Notes: a model not told the origin generated them from the sequence alone. A stretch of DNA of 64,000 nucleotides from Bombilactobacillus bombi (GCF_003522965.1 NZ_CP031513.1:62001-126000); one strand, 5' to 3'. Shown: positions 27,308 through 37,645, numbered from the stretch's first letter. Program-made: numbers and translations.

Positions 27308-30300
27308 TTGCAATTAATTGATTGTTTAAACCAAAATAAGCAAATACAAGATTTTATTAAGCAGTTAGCTCCCCAAACGCAGCAAATGCTCACTGGATTA
27401 ACTGGCTCTGCTAAAACTTTATTTTTAGTAAATTTAATAAATGAAAGGCAACAACCGCTTTTAGTTGTCGAACCTGATTCATATCATGCCAGTCAATTAG
27501 CAGATGATTTAGGGCAATTATTACCTAGTAATCAAGTGCAGTTATTTTTGTTAGAGGCTTCTATTGCTACACAAATTGCCATTAGTTCACCCGAATCACT
27601 AAGTCAAAGATTGAGTGCGCTGGATTTTTTGCGTGAACAAAAGCCAGGAGTTGTCATTACTTCTATTGCAGGTTTGGAGTATGTTTTGCCCCCTATGGAG
27701 ACTTTCACCAATAGTCACTTACACTTCAAGGTTGGTCAAGAAATGCAATTAGAGCAATTACCTGATCAGTTGATTTCGATGGGTTATCGGCGGGATTCAT
27801 TAGTTTCTAGTCCAGGAGAATTTGCAATTCGAGGAGATATCTTTGATATTTATCCTTTAACACGGGATCAACCATTGCGGATAGAATTTTTTGGCGATGA
27901 AATAGATGCCATTCATGAATTTGATTCAGAAACTCAACGAAGTCAAGCAACTATTGACGAAATAACTTTGAGTCCTGCTAGTGATCAAATTGTTAGCTCC
28001 GAGCGATTGCATCTAGTAGGACAACAAGTTCAGCAAGCACTAGCAGAGCACATAAAAAAAGTTAAAGATCAACAAATTATTAAGAATTTGCAAGAAAATT
28101 ATCAAGCTGATCTTGATAGTTTATTAGCCGGTCAACGAGTAGATAATTTAGGTGCCTATACGGATTTTTTGTATGAAAAACCCGCCAAATTAACTGATTA
28201 TTTGAGTAAGACAGGGTTTGTAATTTTTGATGACTACGATCGAATTCAAGAACAAGATCGAACTAATGATGAAGAAAATGCGGCCTGGTTTAGTGGCCAA
28301 TTTGAAGCAGGAAAGCTTTTGCCTAATTTGAGTTTTCGTTGGACATTTACGCAATCACTAGCAGCGATTGTTCAAGGTAAGGTATTCTTATCTTTATTCC
28401 AACGTAGTCGCGGACATTTACGTTTGGAACAGTTAGTTAATATCACCAGCCGTTCGGTACAGCAATTTTTTAGTAATTTACCGCTTTTAAAAACTGAAAT
28501 TGAACGTTGGCAAAAACAACAAACAACAGTCATTCTTTTAATTAGTGCTGCAGCACGCCTACAAAAAATGCAACAAACTTTAGCTGATTTTGGAATTGAA
28601 GCCCTGACTACTACACTAGATGATATTAAAATGGGACAGACACAATTAGTTGCGGGTGGCTTGCATACTGGCTTTGAATTAGCTGATGAGCGCGTAGTAG
28701 TAATTACGGAAAAAGAGCTATTTAATAAGCAACCTAAACGGCATCATCATCGAGCAAATATGAGTAATGCTGAGCGTCTCAAAAGTTATACCGATTTAAA
28801 ACCGGGCGATTATGTGGTTCATGTCAATCATGGGATTGGTAAGTTTTTAGGTATTCAAACGTTAGAAGTTGATGGCAAACATCAGGATTATATTACGATT
28901 GAATATCGCGACCAAGGGCAGCTTTTTATTCCAGTGACTCAGCTAAATATGGTGCAAAAATATGTCTCAGCGCAAGGCAAAGCTCCCAAATTAAATAAAC
29001 TAGGTGGTACTGAATGGCATAAAACCAAGCAACGTGTTCAAAAAAATATTGAAGATATTGCTGATGAATTAATTCAATTGTATGCAAAACGTGAATCTGA
29101 GGAAGGTTATGCTTTTTCAGCAGATGATGACTTACAAAATCAATTTGATGCTCAATTTCCTTATGTGGAAACACCGGATCAATTACGAAGTATTGCTGAA
29201 GTGAAGCGCGATATGGAAAGTCCCCACCCTATGGATAGATTGTTAGTAGGCGATGTTGGCTTTGGCAAGACGGAAGTAGCTTTAAGAGCAGCCTTTAAGG
29301 CCATTAATGATGGCAAACAAGTAGCTTTTTTAGTACCTACAACAATTTTGGCACAACAACATTTTCAAACGATGCAAGAACGTTTTGCTGATTTTCCAGT
29401 AGAAACAGCTATTTTAACTCGCTTTCAAACGCCAGCTCAGCAGCGAGAAATCAAAAAGAATTTAGCTGAAGGCAAAATCGATATAGTTGTTGGTACCCAT
29501 CGCTTGTTATCTAAAGATGTTAAATTTTTGGATTTAGGATTGTTAATTGTCGACGAAGAGCAGCGTTTTGGAGTAAAACACAAGGAGCGTTTAAAACAAT
29601 TAAAATCACAAATTGATGTACTGACACTGACAGCAACACCAATCCCAAGAACTTTAAATATGTCCATGATGGGTGTGCGTGATTTGTCAGTTATTGAAAC
29701 AGCTCCACCCAATCGTTATCCGATTCAAACATTTGTTATGGAGCAAAATTATGATGTAGTTCGCAGTGCGATTGAACGGGAATTAAATCGCGGTGGCCAA
29801 GTATTTTACTTGCATAATCGTGTTGAAGATATTGAACAAACTGCTAATTTATTAGCAACGTTAGCTCCTGATGCACATATTGCAGTAGCACACGGTAAAA
29901 TGACGCAAGCACAACTAGAAGGTGTAATGACGGACTTCTTAAATGGCGATTATGATGTATTGGTTACTACAACGATTATTGAAACGGGAGTGGATATCTC
30001 TAATGCTAATACTTTAATTATCGAGAATGCAGATCGCTACGGTTTATCACAGTTGTATCAATTGCGTGGCCGGGTTGGGCGTTCAAGTAGAGTAGCGTAC
30101 GCCTATTTTATGTATCAAAAAGACAAAACCTTAAGTGAAGTTGGAGAAAAACGCTTAGAAGCAGTCAAAAACTTTACAGAATTAGGTTCTGGCTTTAAGA
30201 TTGCTATGCGAGATTTAGCGATTCGTGGTGCTGGTAATCTTTTAGGCAAACAACAACACGGCTTTATCGATTCTGTGGGATATGATTTGTATACGCAGAT

Positions 30301-30823
30301 GCTTTCAGAAGCCGTTGCGAAAAAACGAGGACAAAATCAACAGGCGCAACAAACAGATGCTCAGCTTCAATTAGATTTAGAGGCATATATTCCAACTAAT
30401 TATATTGCTGATGAACGGCAAAAGATTGAAATGTACAAACGCATGCGACAAGCTAAATCGGTAGCTGAAGTAGCTGATTTAAAACAGGAGTTAATTGATC
30501 GCTTTGGTAAATATCCACTAGAAGTAGCTAATTTATTAAAAGTAACCCGCTTAAAATTATTAGCAGATGCTGCATTAATTGATAAAATTAAGCAGCAAGA
30601 TGAGCAAATTATACTGACCTTTAGTCAAGCGGCCAATCAATATTTAAGTGGTGAGCGTATTTTTAAGGATTTGGCTTTAACTTCGATGAAGGCTAAAGTA
30701 GCTAATGAGCATGATTATTTTGTGATTACTTTGGATATTGCCAAACATCCCGATTATTGGAAACAATTGGAACTATTATTACAACACTGGAATCAGACAC
30801 TTGAGCCTGTAACTGAAAAATAA
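27308..30823 (+). CDS. mfd: transcription-repair coupling factor
   Basis: Mfd removes stalled RNA polymerase from DNA lesions and recruits UvrA. The 1171-residue product carries a UvrB-like first part, a RNA polymerase-interacting domain (about 500-560, LKPGDYVVHVNHGIGKFLG), a RecG-like translocase (GDVGFGKTEVALRA, DEEQRFGVKHKE, TATPIPRTLNMSMMG, GRVGRSSR) and a C-terminal regulatory domain. Length is normal. The start is TTG at 27308, set by GAGGAGG at 27297-27303. It is followed after four bases by the flippase-like gene. Confidence 0.97.
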   Translation: MQLIDCLNQNKQIQDFIKQLAPQTQQMLTGLTGSAKTLFLVNLINERQQPLLVVEPDSYHASQLADDLGQLLPSNQVQLFLLEASIATQIAISSPESLSQRLSALDFLREQKPGVVITSIAGLEYVLPPMETFTNSHLHFKVGQEMQLEQLPDQLISMGYRRDSLVSSPGEFAIRGDIFDIYPLTRDQPLRIEFFGDEIDAIHEFDSETQRSQATIDEITLSPASDQIVSSERLHLVGQQVQQALAEHIKKVKDQQIIKNLQENYQADLDSLLAGQRVDNLGAYTDFLYEKPAKLTDYLSKTGFVIFDDYDRIQEQDRTNDEENAAWFSGQFEAGKLLPNLSFRWTFTQSLAAIVQGKVFLSLFQRSRGHLRLEQLVNITSRSVQQFFSNLPLLKTEIERWQKQQTTVILLISAAARLQKMQQTLADFGIEALTTTLDDIKMGQTQLVAGGLHTGFELADERVVVITEKELFNKQPKRHHHRANMSNAERLKSYTDLKPGDYVVHVNHGIGKFLGIQTLEVDGKHQDYITIEYRDQGQLFIPVTQLNMVQKYVSAQGKAPKLNKLGGTEWHKTKQRVQKNIEDIADELIQLYAKRESEEGYAFSADDDLQNQFDAQFPYVETPDQLRSIAEVKRDMESPHPMDRLLVGDVGFGKTEVALRAAFKAINDGKQVAFLVPTTILAQQHFQTMQERFADFPVETAILTRFQTPAQQREIKKNLAEGKIDIVVGTHRLLSKDVKFLDLGLLIVDEEQRFGVKHKERLKQLKSQIDVLTLTATPIPRTLNMSMMGVRDLSVIETAPPNRYPIQTFVMEQNYDVVRSAIERELNRGGQVFYLHNRVEDIEQTANLLATLAPDAHIAVAHGKMTQAQLEGVMTDFLNGDYDVLVTTTIIETGVDISNANTLIIENADRYGLSQLYQLRGRVGRSSRVAYAYFMYQKDKTLSEVGEKRLEAVKNFTELGSGFKIAMRDLAIRGAGNLLGKQQHGFIDSVGYDLYTQMLSEAVAKKRGQNQQAQQTDAQLQLDLEAYIPTNYIADERQKIEMYKRMRQAKSVAEVADLKQELIDRFGKYPLEVANLLKVTRLKLLADAALIDKIKQQDEQIILTFSQAANQYLSGERIFKDLALTSMKAKVANEHDYFVITLDIAKHPDYWKQLELLLQHWNQTLEPVTEK

Positions 30824-30827
30824 AATT

Positions 30828-32372
30828 ATGAAAAATAATAATGCACAAGTCTTGATTAAAGGAACCTGGATTTTATCAGTTTCGTCTTTGATTACCAAAA
30901 TTTTGAGTGCTTTTTATCGAGTGCCTTTGCAAAATTTAGTAGGGGATCGAGGATTTTACGTTTATCAACAGGTCTATCCATTGTATGGGCTATGTACTGC
31001 AGTTGCTTTAACGGGCATTCCAATGTTTGTTTCACAAGTATTAGCAGAAAGCTCAGAGCAAAGCAGCAACAACCGTCGTTATTTATTAATAGGGGCAATA
31101 ATTTTAGGAATATTAGGTGCTGTAGTCTTAAAAATCTTGGCATTTCCACTTGCCAGTTGGATGGGAGATAGCCGCTTAGCACCCTTGATCAAGGCCTTAT
31201 CTTGGTTTTATTTGTTAGCTCCTTTAGAAGCAGTTTATCGCGGTATTTATCAAGCAGATTTTCAAATGTTACCCACAGCTTTATCACAGGTAAGTGAACA
31301 AATAGTTCGAGTTATTATTATTATTGCTGCTGCTGTCACTTTACCTACAGAGTATTACCAAATGAGTACTTGGGCCCATGCAGGATCCGGAGTAGGAGCT
31401 TTAACGGCTTTAATTATTTTGGTTAGTTTTAAGTTGCCACAGACAAATGCTGCTCCTACAGTGAAGCCTAATTTAATTAACCTGGGTAAACGATTTATTA
31501 CAGAAGGTTTAATGTTTAGTTTATTTGGAAGTTTGTTAGTTTTATTTCAGACAATTGACTCGTTTACAATGTATAAATTATTATCGTCAAATAATTGGAC
31601 AAATCCGCAAGTTCTGAAAGGCATTTATGATCGCGGACAGCCGTTAGCTCAATTAGGCGTTGTAGTAGCGATATCATTTGCGACTGCGATTTTACCGCAA
31701 TTAAGCCGACGACCAGCAGCTAAGCAACAAACTATTATATCTAGTACTATACATGTGACCTTAACTTTAGCAGCTAGTAGTGCCGTAGGTATGGCAGTAC
31801 TTATGCCTCAGATTAATACCTTGTTATTCCAAAATAGTCGCCAAAGTCTAACATTAGCGATTTATGTGTTGTCAGTAGTGTTTGTGGCTTATGCTATGGT
31901 GCTTAACACTATCATGCAAGCGCAGCATTACCACCAACAAAATTTTAGGGAATTGTTTTTAGTTTTAGTATTGAAATGGGCTGCTAATCTGTGGTTAATT
32001 CCGCATTTAGGCCCATTGGGCGCTAGTATAGCTACATTATTAGCGAGTTTTTTATTGGCTGTCTTGTTATATTATAAAGCCAGCCGTAATTTACAAAAGA
32101 TTTTAATCCAAAGAGGTTTTTTGAAAAAATTAGTCTTAATAATGCTTTTTTTGGCTGGTTTTGTAGCAGTATTGTCCATGTTTTGGCGTTTGATTGAGCC
32201 ATTGACCCGTCTAACAGCTCTTTGGGAAGTCAGTTTAACTATTGTCTTAGCCGTGTTAATTGTGGTAATTTTAAGTTATCACTGGCAGCTATTGACTCTA
32301 GATGAGTGGGATTTAGTTCCGGGTGGCTCATGGATTTTAAAAATGTTAGGAGGAAAGCATGCGCTTAGATAA
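30828..32372 (+). CDS. polysaccharide/lipid flippase, YabM (SpoVB/MurJ-like)
   Basis: This 514-residue integral membrane protein has about 14 hydrophobic segments and fits the MATE/MOP superfamily branch of SpoVB and YabM, with the family opening GTWILSVSSLITKILSAFYRVPLQ. Such proteins are thought to flip lipid-linked cell-wall precursors. Bacillus yabM is in the same place between mfd and yabO. Whether it is the lipid II flippase of this organism, or a paralogue of a separate MurJ, cannot be judged. Its 3' end overlaps the start of rqcP by 14 bases. Confidence 0.88.
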   Translation: MKNNNAQVLIKGTWILSVSSLITKILSAFYRVPLQNLVGDRGFYVYQQVYPLYGLCTAVALTGIPMFVSQVLAESSEQSSNNRRYLLIGAIILGILGAVVLKILAFPLASWMGDSRLAPLIKALSWFYLLAPLEAVYRGIYQADFQMLPTALSQVSEQIVRVIIIIAAAVTLPTEYYQMSTWAHAGSGVGALTALIILVSFKLPQTNAAPTVKPNLINLGKRFITEGLMFSLFGSLLVLFQTIDSFTMYKLLSSNNWTNPQVLKGIYDRGQPLAQLGVVVAISFATAILPQLSRRPAAKQQTIISSTIHVTLTLAASSAVGMAVLMPQINTLLFQNSRQSLTLAIYVLSVVFVAYAMVLNTIMQAQHYHQQNFRELFLVLVLKWAANLWLIPHLGPLGASIATLLASFLLAVLLYYKASRNLQKILIQRGFLKKLVLIMLFLAGFVAVLSMFWRLIEPLTRLTALWEVSLTIVLAVLIVVILSYHWQLLTLDEWDLVPGGSWILKMLGGKHALR

Positions 32373-32601
32373 GTATTTAAAAATATCGCGTTTAGTTAAA
32401 AGACGAACATTAGCTAAAGAAATAGCTGATAAAGGCCGAATAGATATTAATGGCAGAACAGCAAAATCTTCAACTGATGTGCAAGTTGGTGATCAAATAA
32501 CTATTCACTATGGTGATAAAACAGTAGCTGTGGAGGTTTTACAAGTTTTGGAAAATGTCAAAAAAGATGCAGCAGCTGATTTATATAAAAATCTTGATTA
32601 A
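32359..32601 (+). CDS. rqcP: RqcP-like S4-domain RNA-binding protein
   Basis: The 80-residue protein is almost a bare S4 domain: MRLDKYLKISRLVKRRTLAKE at the start and DINGRTAKSSTDVQVGDQI in the middle. Bacillus RqcP (YabO) binds stalled 50S subunits and works with RqcH to add alanine tails to unfinished peptides. The start overlaps the flippase gene and follows TAGGAGG. Position between yabM and divIC agrees with Bacillus. Confidence 0.92.
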   Translation: MRLDKYLKISRLVKRRTLAKEIADKGRIDINGRTAKSSTDVQVGDQITIHYGDKTVAVEVLQVLENVKKDAAADLYKNLD

Positions 32602-32666
32602 CCCTCAAGAAACCCTAGACAGCCCATATTGTTGTTGTTATACTCAAACTAAGAACTTTTTGAGGG
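32602..32666 (+). promoter_or_regulatory. hairpin that can mask the divIC ribosome binding site
   Basis: CCCTCAAGAA (32602-32611, starting at the rqcP stop) can pair with TTTTTGAGGG (32657-32666) over 10 positions with one G-U pair. The right arm contains the divIC Shine-Dalgarno sequence. A promoter lies within the loop, so only read-through RNA would fold this way. Confidence 0.45.
32616..32644 (+). promoter_or_regulatory. internal promoter of divIC
   Basis: TAGACA and TATACT are 17 bases apart, with TG at the extended -10 position. The start site would be about 32651, after the left arm of the masking hairpin. Confidence 0.6.
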
Positions 32667-32675
32667 GGATTAATT

Positions 32676-33068
32676 TTGCCGCAGATACAACGTTCAAATA
32701 ATATTCGCCCGATAAATTTGAGTAATGACGATTTATCTGCCGAAAAAAAATTTAAACTGCGGGTACGTCAAGTACATCGACGACGTACGAGTATTCTTAT
32801 GCTTATATTTGGTGGAATTAGCTTAGCTTTTGGCGGACAATTATATCAAGCTCATCAAATTAAAGCTCAAACTCAAACTCAATTAGTTCAGCAACAGCAA
32901 AAATTACACAATGCACGTTCTCGGAGCAATGATTTACATGCTCAAGTGCGCCAGCTTCATGATCCGGAATATTTAGATAATTTAATTCGTTACCGCTTTA
33001 ATTATTCTCGTGATGGTGAGATTATATATAATATTCCCAGTGAAGCTAACAAAAATCTTAATTTTTAA
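32676..33068 (+). CDS. divIC: septum formation protein DivIC/FtsB family
   Basis: DivIC works with FtsL and DivIB in the divisome. The 130-residue product has a basic cytoplasmic N-terminus, one membrane helix (about 42-62, ILMLIFGGISLAFGG) and a coiled-coil outer part with heptads (QLVQQQQKLHNARSRSNDLHAQVRQL) ending in the family's LDNLIRYRFNYSRDGEIIY. The start is TTG at 32676, set by GAGGGGG at 32662-32668. Its place after rqcP matches Bacillus yabO-yabP-yabQ-divIC without the sporulation genes yabP and yabQ. Confidence 0.92.
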   Translation: MPQIQRSNNIRPINLSNDDLSAEKKFKLRVRQVHRRRTSILMLIFGGISLAFGGQLYQAHQIKAQTQTQLVQQQQKLHNARSRSNDLHAQVRQLHDPEYLDNLIRYRFNYSRDGEIIYNIPSEANKNLNF

Positions 33069-33085
33069 GGAGTAAGGTAAATAAT

Positions 33086-33499
33086 ATGACCGTATCAGTA
33101 GGAACAAAAGTAACAGGTAAAGTTACCGGAATAAAAGATTTCGGAGCTTTTGTTGATATTGGTAATGGTCAAAGTGGTCTGGTGCATATTAGCCAGATTT
33201 CTAATGACTATGTTAAAGATATCCACGATAAGCTGAGTGTGGGCGATATTGTGACTGCAGTTGTTGTTGGCGATAACCACGGAAAGATTGCACTTTCGAT
33301 TAAACAGGCACAAGAACCGAGTGCTAGTCATCATAATAAAAGTCAAAATCATTATCATAAACCAGTACCTAAAAAAGCCCCCAGCGAAGGTTTTGATGAT
33401 TTATTAGCTGATTTTATGAAGGAAAGTCAAGATCGCTTATCCAGCTTGAAAAAAAATACTGAAGGAAAACGTGGCGGCCGTGGTGGCCGTCGCGGTTAG
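33086..33499 (+). CDS. S1-domain RNA-binding protein (YabR-like)
   Basis: The 137-residue product has one S1 domain (about 1-72, GTKVTGKVTGIKDFGAFVDI and GLVHISQIS) and a short basic tail that ends in an Arg-Gly cluster (RGGRGGRRG). S1 domains bind RNA; Bacillus YabR, also encoded after divIC, is a general stress-related RNA-binding protein of unknown exact role. The ATG follows AAGGAG. A terminator hairpin comes directly after the stop codon, before tilS. Confidence 0.9.
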   Translation: MTVSVGTKVTGKVTGIKDFGAFVDIGNGQSGLVHISQISNDYVKDIHDKLSVGDIVTAVVVGDNHGKIALSIKQAQEPSASHHNKSQNHYHKPVPKKAPSEGFDDLLADFMKESQDRLSSLKKNTEGKRGGRGGRRG

Positions 33500-33526
33500 G
33501 TTCGAGATTCTCCTCGAACTTTTTTT
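33500..33526 (+). terminator. terminator between yabR-like gene and tilS
   Basis: GTTCGAG and CTCGAAC make a 7-pair stem around ATTCTC, followed by seven T. It ends 10 bases before the tilS ATG. Confidence 0.75.
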
Positions 33527-33536
33527 GTTAATTAAT

Positions 33537-34862
33537 ATGGATCAAACAGAAACAAAATTTATTCAACAAGTTAAAAATAATAATTTTTTTAATTCCCAAG
33601 ATTGCTTATTAGTAGCTGTTTCTGGCGGTAGTGACTCGATGGCTTTATTAAACTTGCTTTTATGCCTTCCACATTCTTTACGAGGAACAATCGAAGTGGC
33701 GACAGTAGATTTCGCTTTGCGTCCTCAAAGCAGTGACGAAGTGAATTTAGTGCGGCAATTTTGCCAGCAACACCAAATACCCTTCCATACTACACAGTGG
33801 CGGCATGATGATGATTTGGAAGCAATGGAAGTCAAAGCGCGTCATTTTAGATATAATTTTTTTGCTCACATTATGCAACAACGACATTTGAATAAGTTAG
33901 TAACTGCTCATCAAAGTGATGATCAGGTCGAAACAATTTTAATGAAATTGATTCGCAGTGGTAATATTTGGGAAAGTAAAGGCATTTTGCCGCAGCGATC
34001 TTTCACACAGGGAGAACTTATTCGTCCCTTGTTAATTTTTTCGAAAGTAGAATTAACAAATTATTTAAAGCGCCAGCATATTAAATTTGCAGTCGATGAG
34101 AGTAATTTTCAAAATATTACGATGCGCAATCGTTTGCGCAATCAGGTATTGCCATTATTACGTCATGAAAATCCGCAATTAAATCAGCATTTAGCTGTTT
34201 TTGCTGCACAAAATCAAACTTTACAACAAATAGTTTTAAATTATTTTCAACAATTAGCCACAATGGCAGTGCAGGCTAAAAGTAATGGCTGGCAAATAGA
34301 TTTAGTGACTTTAAAACAATTACAACCACCCGAAGTGGCACTTTTTGTTCAATTTGTTGTACACCAAAAACTTTCCTTTGATTTAAATAACCGCCAACTT
34401 CAGCAAGTGCAGTTTTTATTGCAACGTTCCCAAGCACATTTAGACTTAAAGGCTGGTTGGACAATTGATAAATCATATCAAAAATTGATTATTCAACCAG
34501 TCAAAATTAATAATTCTGCTCCTGATTTGATAAATTTGCCCTTAGATAAACCGGTCTTTGCAAATGGGCAACAAAAGATTACAATAAAACAAGTTACCAA
34601 AAAAAATTCGCGTACTTTTTATTTCGATAAAATTCCTCAGAATATTATCTTGCGCAGACGCCAAGCTGGTGACAATTTAAGACTGCTAAATGGACAGCAT
34701 CAAAAATTAAAAAAGCGTTTGATTGATTTAAAAATTCCTCAAATCCAGCGGGATCAATTAAAGATACTCGTATTTGATGATCAGATTGTTTGGATTCCGG
34801 GAATTTATCGCTATCAATGCAAACCAACACCATATTTATTCGAGGTTATAATAGGAGATTAA
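33537..34862 (+). CDS. tilS: tRNA(Ile)-lysidine synthase
   Basis: TilS adds lysine to C34 of the AUA-reading tRNA(Ile), changing both its codon and amino acid identity; it is essential. The 441-residue product has the PP-loop AVSGGSDSMALL near residue 28, LVTAHQSDDQVETILM and the C-terminal domains (LRRRQAGDNLRLL, LKKRLIDLKIP). The ATG at 33537 fits homologues, but no Shine-Dalgarno sequence precedes it: the T-run of a terminator does. The hpt gene starts one base after the stop, as in Bacillus. Confidence 0.95.
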   Translation: MDQTETKFIQQVKNNNFFNSQDCLLVAVSGGSDSMALLNLLLCLPHSLRGTIEVATVDFALRPQSSDEVNLVRQFCQQHQIPFHTTQWRHDDDLEAMEVKARHFRYNFFAHIMQQRHLNKLVTAHQSDDQVETILMKLIRSGNIWESKGILPQRSFTQGELIRPLLIFSKVELTNYLKRQHIKFAVDESNFQNITMRNRLRNQVLPLLRHENPQLNQHLAVFAAQNQTLQQIVLNYFQQLATMAVQAKSNGWQIDLVTLKQLQPPEVALFVQFVVHQKLSFDLNNRQLQQVQFLLQRSQAHLDLKAGWTIDKSYQKLIIQPVKINNSAPDLINLPLDKPVFANGQQKITIKQVTKKNSRTFYFDKIPQNIILRRRQAGDNLRLLNGQHQKLKKRLIDLKIPQIQRDQLKILVFDDQIVWIPGIYRYQCKPTPYLFEVIIGD

Positions 34863-34863
34863 A

Positions 34864-35406
34864 ATGAGCATGGATCAAGATATTCAAGAAATACTATTTA
34901 CACCTGCAGAAATTGCAGCTGCTAATCAAAAACTCGGCCAGCAATTGGCTCGTGATTATCATGGTAAAAATCCGCTGTTTGTCTGTGTATTGAAGGGGGC
35001 AATTTTGTTTTTGACAGATTTAGTACGTCAAATTCCCGAAAGCGTTGAAATTGACTTTATGGATGTTTCTAGTTATCATGGCAAAACTACTTCTTCTGGT
35101 GAAGTGAAAATTCTGAAAGACTTAGATGTTTCCGTAGCTGGTCGTGATGTAGTTTTTGTTGAAGATATTATTGATACAGGTAAAACTCTCAAAGCCTTAA
35201 TGGATTTGTTTGCCTCACGTAAGGCTAAGTCAGTAAAAATTGTGTCTCTAGTCGATAAGCCAGCTCATCGAGAACAAGTTGTGCAAGCTGATTATATTGG
35301 CTTAACATGTCCAGATAAGTTTATAGTTGGTTATGGAATGGATTATCAAGAAAATTATCGTAATCTTCCTTACATTGGTGTTTTAAAATCAGAAGTTTAT
35401 TTATAG
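34864..35406 (+). CDS. hpt: hypoxanthine-guanine phosphoribosyltransferase
   Basis: This enzyme salvages hypoxanthine and guanine with PRPP. The 180-residue product has the PRPP loop VFVEDIIDTGKTL near residue 105, the SSYHGKTTSSG flexible loop near 75 and DKFIVGYGMDY near 160, all typical. Two ATG codons lie two codons apart; AGGAGAT before 34864 supports the first. In Bacillus HprT binds FtsH and TilS gene products functionally cluster as tilS-hprT-ftsH, the same order as here. Confidence 0.96.
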   Translation: MSMDQDIQEILFTPAEIAAANQKLGQQLARDYHGKNPLFVCVLKGAILFLTDLVRQIPESVEIDFMDVSSYHGKTTSSGEVKILKDLDVSVAGRDVVFVEDIIDTGKTLKALMDLFASRKAKSVKIVSLVDKPAHREQVVQADYIGLTCPDKFIVGYGMDYQENYRNLPYIGVLKSEVYL

Positions 35407-35473
35407 AAGCCAATGAATTATTGTGGTAATGTGTTAACATAGAAATAAGTCATGTTCGTGGAGGAAAAATAGA

Positions 35474-37588
35474 TTGAAAAATAATCGAAATGGGCTACGA
35501 AATAACAGTCTATTTTATATAATTATTTTTGTATTATTAATTTTAGCAACCAGTTGGTTTGTTGGTGGACAAGGATCTTCTCCAGTTGAGAACTTTACGT
35601 CGAGTGAGTTCATTACTCATTTACGTGATAATAAAGTTAAGAATTTCTCAGTTCAACCATCAAACGGTGTTTACAAAATTAATGGTACTTTGAAAAATGC
35701 TGAAAAATCACAGGGTGCTAACGGTAATATGAACTTATTTGGTCGAGGAGTTAATCAAGCTAATAACTCCAAGCAGTTCACAGCAACTGTATTGCCTAAT
35801 GATGCTTCCCTGCAACAAATTAGTAAAGCGGCACAAAAGACCAAGACGCAAATGAATACTCATGAAGAGTCACAAAATGGAATGTGGTTGAATTTAGCAA
35901 TTACGATTGTGCCATTCTTGCTGTTTTTCTTCTTCCTGTATTCAATGATGAGCCAAGCTGGTCAAGGTGGCGGTGGTGGTGCCGGAAAAATTATGAGTTT
36001 TGGCAAAACCCAGACTAAACCAGTTGACCCTAAAAAGAACAAAGTACGTTTTTCCGACGTAGCTGGTGCTGAAGAAGAAAAACAAGAACTAGTTGAAGTG
36101 GTTGATTTCTTAAAAGATCCCCGTAAGTATTTGGCTTTAGGTGCAAGAATACCTTCGGGTGTGCTTTTAGAAGGACCTCCAGGAACTGGGAAGACTTTAT
36201 TAGCACGTGCTGTGGCTGGTGAAGCTAAAGTTCCATTTTACTCCATTTCTGGTTCTGACTTTGTAGAAATGTTTGTTGGTGTTGGTGCTTCACGGGTTCG
36301 GGACTTATTTACGAATGCTAAGAAAAATGCCCCTGCCATTATCTTTATTGATGAAATTGATGCCATTGGCCGCCAACGTGGTAACGGTAAAACTGGTGGC
36401 GGTAACGATGAACGTGAACAAACTTTGAATCAATTGTTAGTTGAAATGGATGGTTTTACTGGTAAAGAAGGTATTATTGTTATTGCAGCAACTAACCGCT
36501 CTGATGTCTTAGACCCTGCTTTGTTGCGGCCAGGACGTTTTGATCGAAAGATTCTAGTAGGACAGCCAGATGTTAAAGGACGTGAGGCTATTTTACGTGT
36601 TCATGCTAAAAACAAACCTTTAGCTGATGATGTCGATTTAAAAGTTATTGCTCAACAAACCCCAGGATTTGTTGGTGCAGACTTGGAAAATGTGCTCAAC
36701 GAAGGAGCTTTAGTAGCTGCTGAACGTAATAAAAAGCAAATCGATGCTGCGGATATTGATGAGGCCGAAGATCGTGTGATTGCTGGACCTGCTAAAAAAG
36801 ATCGAATTATTTCCCCAGAAGAAAAGAAAATGGTTGCTTATCATGAGGCAGGACATGCCATTATTGGGGTAGTTTTAAGTGATTCTCGAGTTGTTCGTAA
36901 AGTTACTATTATTCCACGTGGTCGTGCTGGCGGATACGCAATTATGCTGCCTAAAGAAGACCAGAATTTGTTAACTAAGAAAGATTTGATGGAACAAGTA
37001 GCTGGATTGATGGGTGGCCGAACCGCTGAAGAAATTATCTTTAATAGTCAATCCTCAGGTGCATCTAATGACTTTGAACAAGCAACACAAATTGCCCGCG
37101 CAATGGTTACTGAATATGGAATGTCAGATCGCTTAGGCATGGTCCAATTAGAAAAGGGCGGCGCTCCTGTCGGTGCATATGGACAGGCTAACTATTCTCA
37201 AGAAACTGCAACTGTAATTGATGATGAAATTCGGAAGATTTTAGATGAAGCTCACAAAACAGCTGTTGACATTATTCAAGGTCATCGTGAGCAACATAAG
37301 GCTATTGCTGAGGCATTATTAAAGTATGAAACTCTTGATGAAAAGCAAATTTTGAGTTTGTATAATACTGGAAAAATGCCAGCTACAAATCAAGAAGAGT
37401 TTCCTTCAGAAAAAGCTTCAACTTTTGAAGAAGCAAAGAAAATTGCTCAGCTACGTGATGAAAAGAAACAAGCTAAAGAAGGTCACAGTGCTGAGACAGC
37501 AACAACATCTGCGCAACCACTAGAAGAAAATCCAGATGGTCAACCAGATGATGTGAGTGATGATAATCATGTACAAGATGATGATTAA
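35474..37588 (+). CDS. ftsH: ATP-dependent zinc metalloprotease FtsH
   Basis: FtsH is a hexameric membrane protease that degrades misfolded or short-lived membrane and cytosolic proteins. The 704-residue product has a first membrane helix (about 14-32), an outer loop of about 100 residues, a second helix (about 139-158), Walker A GPPGTGKT at 234-241, the second-region-of-homology RPGRFDRK, and the zinc site HEAGH at 457-461. The last 60 residues are acidic and low in complexity. The start is TTG at 35474, set by GGAGG upstream. No CtsR or CIRCE box was seen before it. Confidence 0.97.
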   Translation: MKNNRNGLRNNSLFYIIIFVLLILATSWFVGGQGSSPVENFTSSEFITHLRDNKVKNFSVQPSNGVYKINGTLKNAEKSQGANGNMNLFGRGVNQANNSKQFTATVLPNDASLQQISKAAQKTKTQMNTHEESQNGMWLNLAITIVPFLLFFFFLYSMMSQAGQGGGGGAGKIMSFGKTQTKPVDPKKNKVRFSDVAGAEEEKQELVEVVDFLKDPRKYLALGARIPSGVLLEGPPGTGKTLLARAVAGEAKVPFYSISGSDFVEMFVGVGASRVRDLFTNAKKNAPAIIFIDEIDAIGRQRGNGKTGGGNDEREQTLNQLLVEMDGFTGKEGIIVIAATNRSDVLDPALLRPGRFDRKILVGQPDVKGREAILRVHAKNKPLADDVDLKVIAQQTPGFVGADLENVLNEGALVAAERNKKQIDAADIDEAEDRVIAGPAKKDRIISPEEKKMVAYHEAGHAIIGVVLSDSRVVRKVTIIPRGRAGGYAIMLPKEDQNLLTKKDLMEQVAGLMGGRTAEEIIFNSQSSGASNDFEQATQIARAMVTEYGMSDRLGMVQLEKGGAPVGAYGQANYSQETATVIDDEIRKILDEAHKTAVDIIQGHREQHKAIAEALLKYETLDEKQILSLYNTGKMPATNQEEFPSEKASTFEEAKKIAQLRDEKKQAKEGHSAETATTSAQPLEENPDGQPDDVSDDNHVQDDD

Positions 37589-37645
37589 AATAATTGTTAG
37601 TGAACTTGGTTATTTTTACCACTGCAATATTTTATAATTGATGGG

